Source of the DNA: Sphingomonas bacterium
GTDB lineage: Bacteria; Pseudomonadota; Alphaproteobacteria; Sphingomonadales; Sphingomonadaceae
NCBI RefSeq assembly: GCF_903643065.1
Contig: NZ_CAHJWX010000045.1
Location: forward strand, 1-8,779
Direction of reading: 5' to 3'
DNA length: 8,779 nucleotides
Both the position numbers and the translations under genes were made by a program. How positions within the stretch are numbered: position 1 is the first letter of the stretch; each line of letters opens with the position of its first letter. Below the pieces are notes generated by a model. The model had not been told where the DNA came from. It did no database searches and was given only the letters and a program-made list of their open reading frames with translations. Shown piece by piece: positions 6,290-8,779 of this stretch.

Positions 6290-7473
6290 GCATCGGCGGC
6301 CTCCATGCGCGCGGTCGCGGCCGCGTCGGCCTTGATGTCGTCGACGCCGGCGATCCGGGGCCGTCCCTTCGCCAGCGCCCGGTAGAACTCGCCCTTGGAG
6401 ACCGGCGCGGTCTCGGCGATCATCGTCCATCGGTCGCCGCCGTCGCGGCTCTCGAACACCTGGCCGTCGGTGTCGGCGGCGAACAGGTCGAACCCGCCGG
6501 GGCGGGTGCCGATCGACAGCGCGCTGAACAGGGCGCGCTGTCCGTCGGGAAGGCCGCCCAGCAACCGCTCCCACGTCCGGCCGCGATCCGTGCTGCGCGC
6601 GATCTTCCCCTGCGCGCGCCGCTTGCGATACCAGGTCGGCGGCCAGCCGGTGCCGACCGCCATGAACAGCAGGTCCGGGCGGTCGGGATGCTGGACCAGC
6701 CCGTCGGGATATTCCATCTCGGTCAGCGACGGATCGCGCGTCCACCGACCGCCACCATCCTGCGTCCGCACCAGCCCGACCAGCCCGACCGCCGCGATCA
6801 TCCCTTCGCGGTCCCTCGGATCGACCAGTAGCCGGTGGATGTCGCACTCGACCGGATTCGGATCGACCTTGAGATCCCGGAACGAGCGCCCGGCATCGTC
6901 CGACACGAGCAGCGCACCCACCTCGATCCCCACGAACAGCCGGTCGCGATCGATCACGATGTCCTTGACATGGCCAAGCCGCGGGGGCGGCGGGAAGAAC
7001 CAGTGCGGGAAGCTCTCGACCTCGCGCAGCGCCGGCAGCTCGGTCCAGCTCACTCCGTCGTCGCGACTGATCATGAGGTGCGCGGGCATCGATCCCACCA
7101 ACGCGACCTGCTCGCCGCCGATCACGCCCCCGCGCGCCGCCCAGAGGTCGAATTGCGGCAGGCCCTTGTTCGACCAGTCCCAGGTCATGCCGCCATCGGT
7201 GCTGCGCCCGACGCCCAGGCCGTGGGTGGCGGCGATCAGGGTGCCGGACGGCAGCTGCGCCACCGCGCTGACCGCCGCGCCCTCCAGCGCCCGCCCCGCC
7301 TCGCGCCAGCCTTTCGCCTCGCGTTCCAGCACGAAGATGCCGTCGACGGTGCCGACGACCAGCCGGTCGGTCGCGGCGTCGCGGAAGATGCTGGCACCGG
7401 CGTTGGAGAGCAGGGTCGGCGACGGCATGGTGGCAGGCTCCGGTCGGATGGGGTGAAGGGCGGCGGTGTTCAT
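6277..7473 (-). CDS. Asp-box (BNR/sialidase-like) beta-propeller protein
   Basis: A 398-residue protein built of repeats with six Asp-box motifs: STDGGMTW (91-98), SRDDGVSW (136-143), SDDAGRSF (191-198), TQDGGGRW (237-244), STDRGRTW (294-301) and SRDGGDRW (342-349). This predicts a six- or seven-bladed beta-propeller of the sialidase/VPS10/YCF48 type. I see no sialidase FRIP motif or arginine triad, so enzyme activity should not be assumed. There is no signal peptide or membrane segment, so it is probably cytoplasmic, which is less usual for such propellers. A tail (366-398) follows the last blade. The ATG at 7473 overlaps the upstream stop as ATGA. An in-frame ATG at 7428 with GGAG 9 nt upstream is a credible alternative (383 residues). 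It is the last gene of the lyase operon and converges on the DoxX gene with 9 bp between stops. Confidence 0.85.
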   Translation of the reverse strand: MNTAALHPIRPEPATMPSPTLLSNAGASIFRDAATDRLVVGTVDGIFVLEREAKGWREAGRALEGAAVSAVAQLPSGTLIAATHGLGVGRSTDGGMTWDWSNKGLPQFDLWAARGGVIGGEQVALVGSMPAHLMISRDDGVSWTELPALREVESFPHWFFPPPPRLGHVKDIVIDRDRLFVGIEVGALLVSDDAGRSFRDLKVDPNPVECDIHRLLVDPRDREGMIAAVGLVGLVRTQDGGGRWTRDPSLTEMEYPDGLVQHPDRPDLLFMAVGTGWPPTWYRKRRAQGKIARSTDRGRTWERLLGGLPDGQRALFSALSIGTRPGGFDLFAADTDGQVFESRDGGDRWTMIAETAPVSKGEFYRALAKGRPRIAGVDDIKADAAATARMEAADASIA

Positions 7474-8303
7474 CCGGTCTGCGCCGCTCGGGTGTCGGTC
7501 AGCAGGTCGTCCAGTCCAGGAGCGACCGTGGTCGTGCCCTCGATGCCCTGCTGCTCGATCAGCGTGCGCGCCACCGCCTCGGTCGCGCGGCGCAGCGTCA
7601 GGTGCCGGCGGAGCAGCATCCGCACGCCGTGGCGCGCGAGCAGGGACGGGTCGTCCAGCGCCGGTCCCACGCCCGCCAGGATCAGCGGCGCGCGACATTC
7701 GCCCGCGATCTCCTCTAGTTGCTCCAGCGTCGTCAGGCCGATCACGAACAGCGCGTCGGCGCCCTCCGCCTGATAGGCGCGGACGCGCGACAGGGCTTCC
7801 CCGAAGCCGGCGATCTCGGCCGCGCTGGTGCGGCCCACGATCGCCAGGCCCGGATCATGCCGCGCGTCGAGCGCCGCGCGCAGCTTCGCCCGGCCCTCCG
7901 CGATCGATACCAGCGCCGCCTTGCCGGCCGAGCCGAACGGCGGCGGCAACAGCGTGTCCTCGATTGTGATCGCCGCGACGCCGGCCGCCTCCAGCTCCTC
8001 GATCGTGCGGCGGACATTGGGCACGCCGCCGAACCCGTGGTCCGCGTCCACCACCAGGGGCAGCGCGGCGACCCTGGTGATTCGCGCGCAGAGCCCCGCA
8101 AGCTCGGTCAAGGTCAGCGTCAGATTGTCCGGGGCGGCCAGCATCGCGTGACTCGCGAGCGATCCCGGCAGCATCGCGGCTGCGAACCCGAGGCGATCGG
8201 CGACCCGGGCGGACAGCGGGTCGAAGACGGCAGCCGGAACGACGCAGACGTCGCCAGCCAACAGCCGCTGGAAGCGCGCTCGGGATGGCGACGTCGCGCT
8301 CAC
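7470..8303 (-). CDS. PEP mutase/isocitrate lyase superfamily enzyme, oxaloacetate decarboxylase-like
   Basis: A 277-residue single-domain alpha/beta-barrel lyase. Landmarks are PAAVFDPLSARVADRLGF (23-40), the Mg-binding strand VVDADHGFGG (84-93), NVRRTIEELEAAGVAAITIEDT (96-117) and RMLLRRHL (228-235). The isocitrate and methylisocitrate lyase signature KxCGH is absent; the loop reads PPPFGSAG (120-127). Both this and the DADHG[FY]G form resemble the Pseudomonas PA4872 group of oxaloacetate decarboxylases, in which His235 is invariant; H234 here is the apparent equivalent. The predicted reaction is release of CO2 from oxaloacetate or a substituted oxaloacetate to a pyruvate enolate. Other 2-oxo-acid substrates remain possible. 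The GTG start overlaps the aldolase stop as GTGA and has GAGG 7 nt upstream. The longer frame upstream is an Arg/Gly-rich shadow of the aldolase gene. The stop overlaps the next gene's ATG. Confidence 0.85.
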   Translation of the reverse strand: MSATSPSRARFQRLLAGDVCVVPAAVFDPLSARVADRLGFAAAMLPGSLASHAMLAAPDNLTLTLTELAGLCARITRVAALPLVVDADHGFGGVPNVRRTIEELEAAGVAAITIEDTLLPPPFGSAGKAALVSIAEGRAKLRAALDARHDPGLAIVGRTSAAEIAGFGEALSRVRAYQAEGADALFVIGLTTLEQLEEIAGECRAPLILAGVGPALDDPSLLARHGVRMLLRRHLTLRRATEAVARTLIEQQGIEGTTTVAPGLDDLLTDTRAAQTG

Positions 8304-8779
8304 GTCCGCGCCTCGCGCACCGCCGCCGACGCGGCGGTCGCCAGCAGGCCCTGATCCGACGACAGCACGAACATCGACGCGCCCAGATCCTGCGCCGGCG
8401 CGATCTCGCCGGGCCTGCTCACGAACAGGCATGCCGGCTTCCCGGCGCGAACCGCGGCCGCCATGGCGCGCTCGGTCGCTTCCCTGGTCCGCTCGCCTCC
8501 CTGCGCCCGATCCCCGAGCGATACCATCAGGTCGGCGCGGCCGATGAACACCGCGTCGAGTCCCTCCACCGCCAGGATCTCGTCGATCGCCGCCACCGCC
8601 GGCAGGTCCTCGATCATCGCGATCACCAGCGTCGCGGCGTCGGCGGCATCGACATGTTCCCACATGCCGCGCCGCCCATAGTCGCCGGCGCGCGGCGAGG
8701 TGGAGAAGCCCCGGCCGCCCCGGTAGCGACACGCGGCGACCACCTCGCGCGCCGCGGCGGCGCTGCCGATATGCGGGAC
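8300..8779 (-). CDS. HpcH/HpaI-type 2-oxo-acid aldolase (partial, N-terminus outside window)
   Basis: The last 159 residues of a class II, metal-dependent aldolase; about 90 N-terminal residues lie beyond the right edge. Family segments are VPHIGSAAAAREVV at the window edge, RGGRGFSTSPRAGDYG (20-35 of the visible part), AMIEDLPAVAAIDEIL (54-69) and LDAVFIGRADLMVSLG (74-89). Glu57 and Asp83 of the visible part are 26 residues apart, the spacing of the metal ligands Glu149 and Asp175 of E. coli HpaI. The enzyme is expected to cleave a 4-hydroxy-2-oxo acid to pyruvate (or an analogue) plus an aldehyde in the cytosol; the true substrate is unknown. The frame continues through the edge without a start. 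It is the first visible gene of the operon, and its TGA overlaps the GTG of the next gene by 4 bases, so the products may act in sequence. Confidence 0.88.
   Translation of the reverse strand, partial: VPHIGSAAAAREVVAACRYRGGRGFSTSPRAGDYGRRGMWEHVDAADAATLVIAMIEDLPAVAAIDEILAVEGLDAVFIGRADLMVSLGDRAQGGERTREATERAMAAAVRAGKPACLFVSRPGEIAPAQDLGASMFVLSSDQGLLATAASAAVREART

Noticed and set aside
6277..7473. Annotation as a sialidase or secreted glycosyl hydrolase
   Set aside because: Asp-boxes are structural. I see no FRIP motif or catalytic arginine triad, and there is no signal peptide.
6395..7773. 353- and 312-codon + strand frames opposite the Asp-box gene
   Set aside because: Ser/Pro/Arg-rich sequences without motifs; the - strand frame has six Asp-boxes.
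8304..8732. N-terminal extension of the decarboxylase-like frame up to 8732
   Set aside because: The extension is Arg/Gly-rich and overlaps the aldolase gene in another frame. The superfamily homology begins right after GTG 8303, which has a ribosome site and a 4-base overlap.
1..8779. tRNA, rRNA, CRISPR array, insertion sequence or attachment site
   Set aside because: No tRNA-like cloverleaf, repeat-spacer series, transposase motif or long terminal repeat was noticed. Gene composition is uniform across the window.

Overview
The window is high-GC (roughly 65-70% by eye), densely packed bacterial DNA. Its gene styles point to an alphaproteobacterium of the order Sphingomonadales. The signs are a TonB-dependent receptor (TBDR) with an EIVVTAQKR TonB box behind an Ala/Pro/Thr linker, an IclR regulator beside it, and small exported-looking proteins with a VCG...YR[LV]P motif. 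The taxonomic call is inference from these styles; no marker gene is present.

Left part (1-1703, + strand): the tail of an unidentified protein (1-87) is followed by a CoA-binding-fold protein of the YccU type (162-608). Three very small, closely spaced proteins come next (618-971, 1014-1271, 1275-1703). All three carry a Cys-Gly core followed by an aromatic-Arg-[LV] motif and look like a diverged tandem family of unknown function. A 196-bp convergent gap (1704-1899) holds no gene and no convincing terminator.

Middle part: on the - strand a 769-residue TBDR (5065 to 2756) is followed 34 bp downstream by an IclR-family regulator (2721 to 1900), probably one transcription unit. Divergent from it, on the + strand, are a small metal-binding cupin (5325-5714) and a DoxX-family membrane protein (5761-6267). 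The 259-bp divergent region holds a direct repeat and an inverted copy of CAATCCG and a candidate TBDR promoter. This is a plausible control region for the IclR protein.

Right part (- strand, entering from beyond 8779): an HpcH/HpaI-type aldolase (3' part only), a PEP mutase/isocitrate lyase superfamily enzyme resembling the PA4872 oxaloacetate decarboxylase group, and a six-Asp-box beta-propeller protein without a signal peptide. Each pair overlaps by 4 bases (GTGA, ATGA), so this is a tightly coupled operon. It converges on the DoxX gene across a 13-bp perfect inverted repeat lying inside the ends of both coding regions.

Taken together, 1900-8779 reads as an uptake and catabolism locus: outer-membrane import, a ligand-responsive regulator, an accessory cupin and DoxX protein, and enzymes handling pyruvate/oxaloacetate-type 2-oxo acids. 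The substrate cannot be named from the sequence. The least explained parts are the VCG small-protein cluster and the intracellular Asp-box propeller coupled to the two carbon-carbon lyases.
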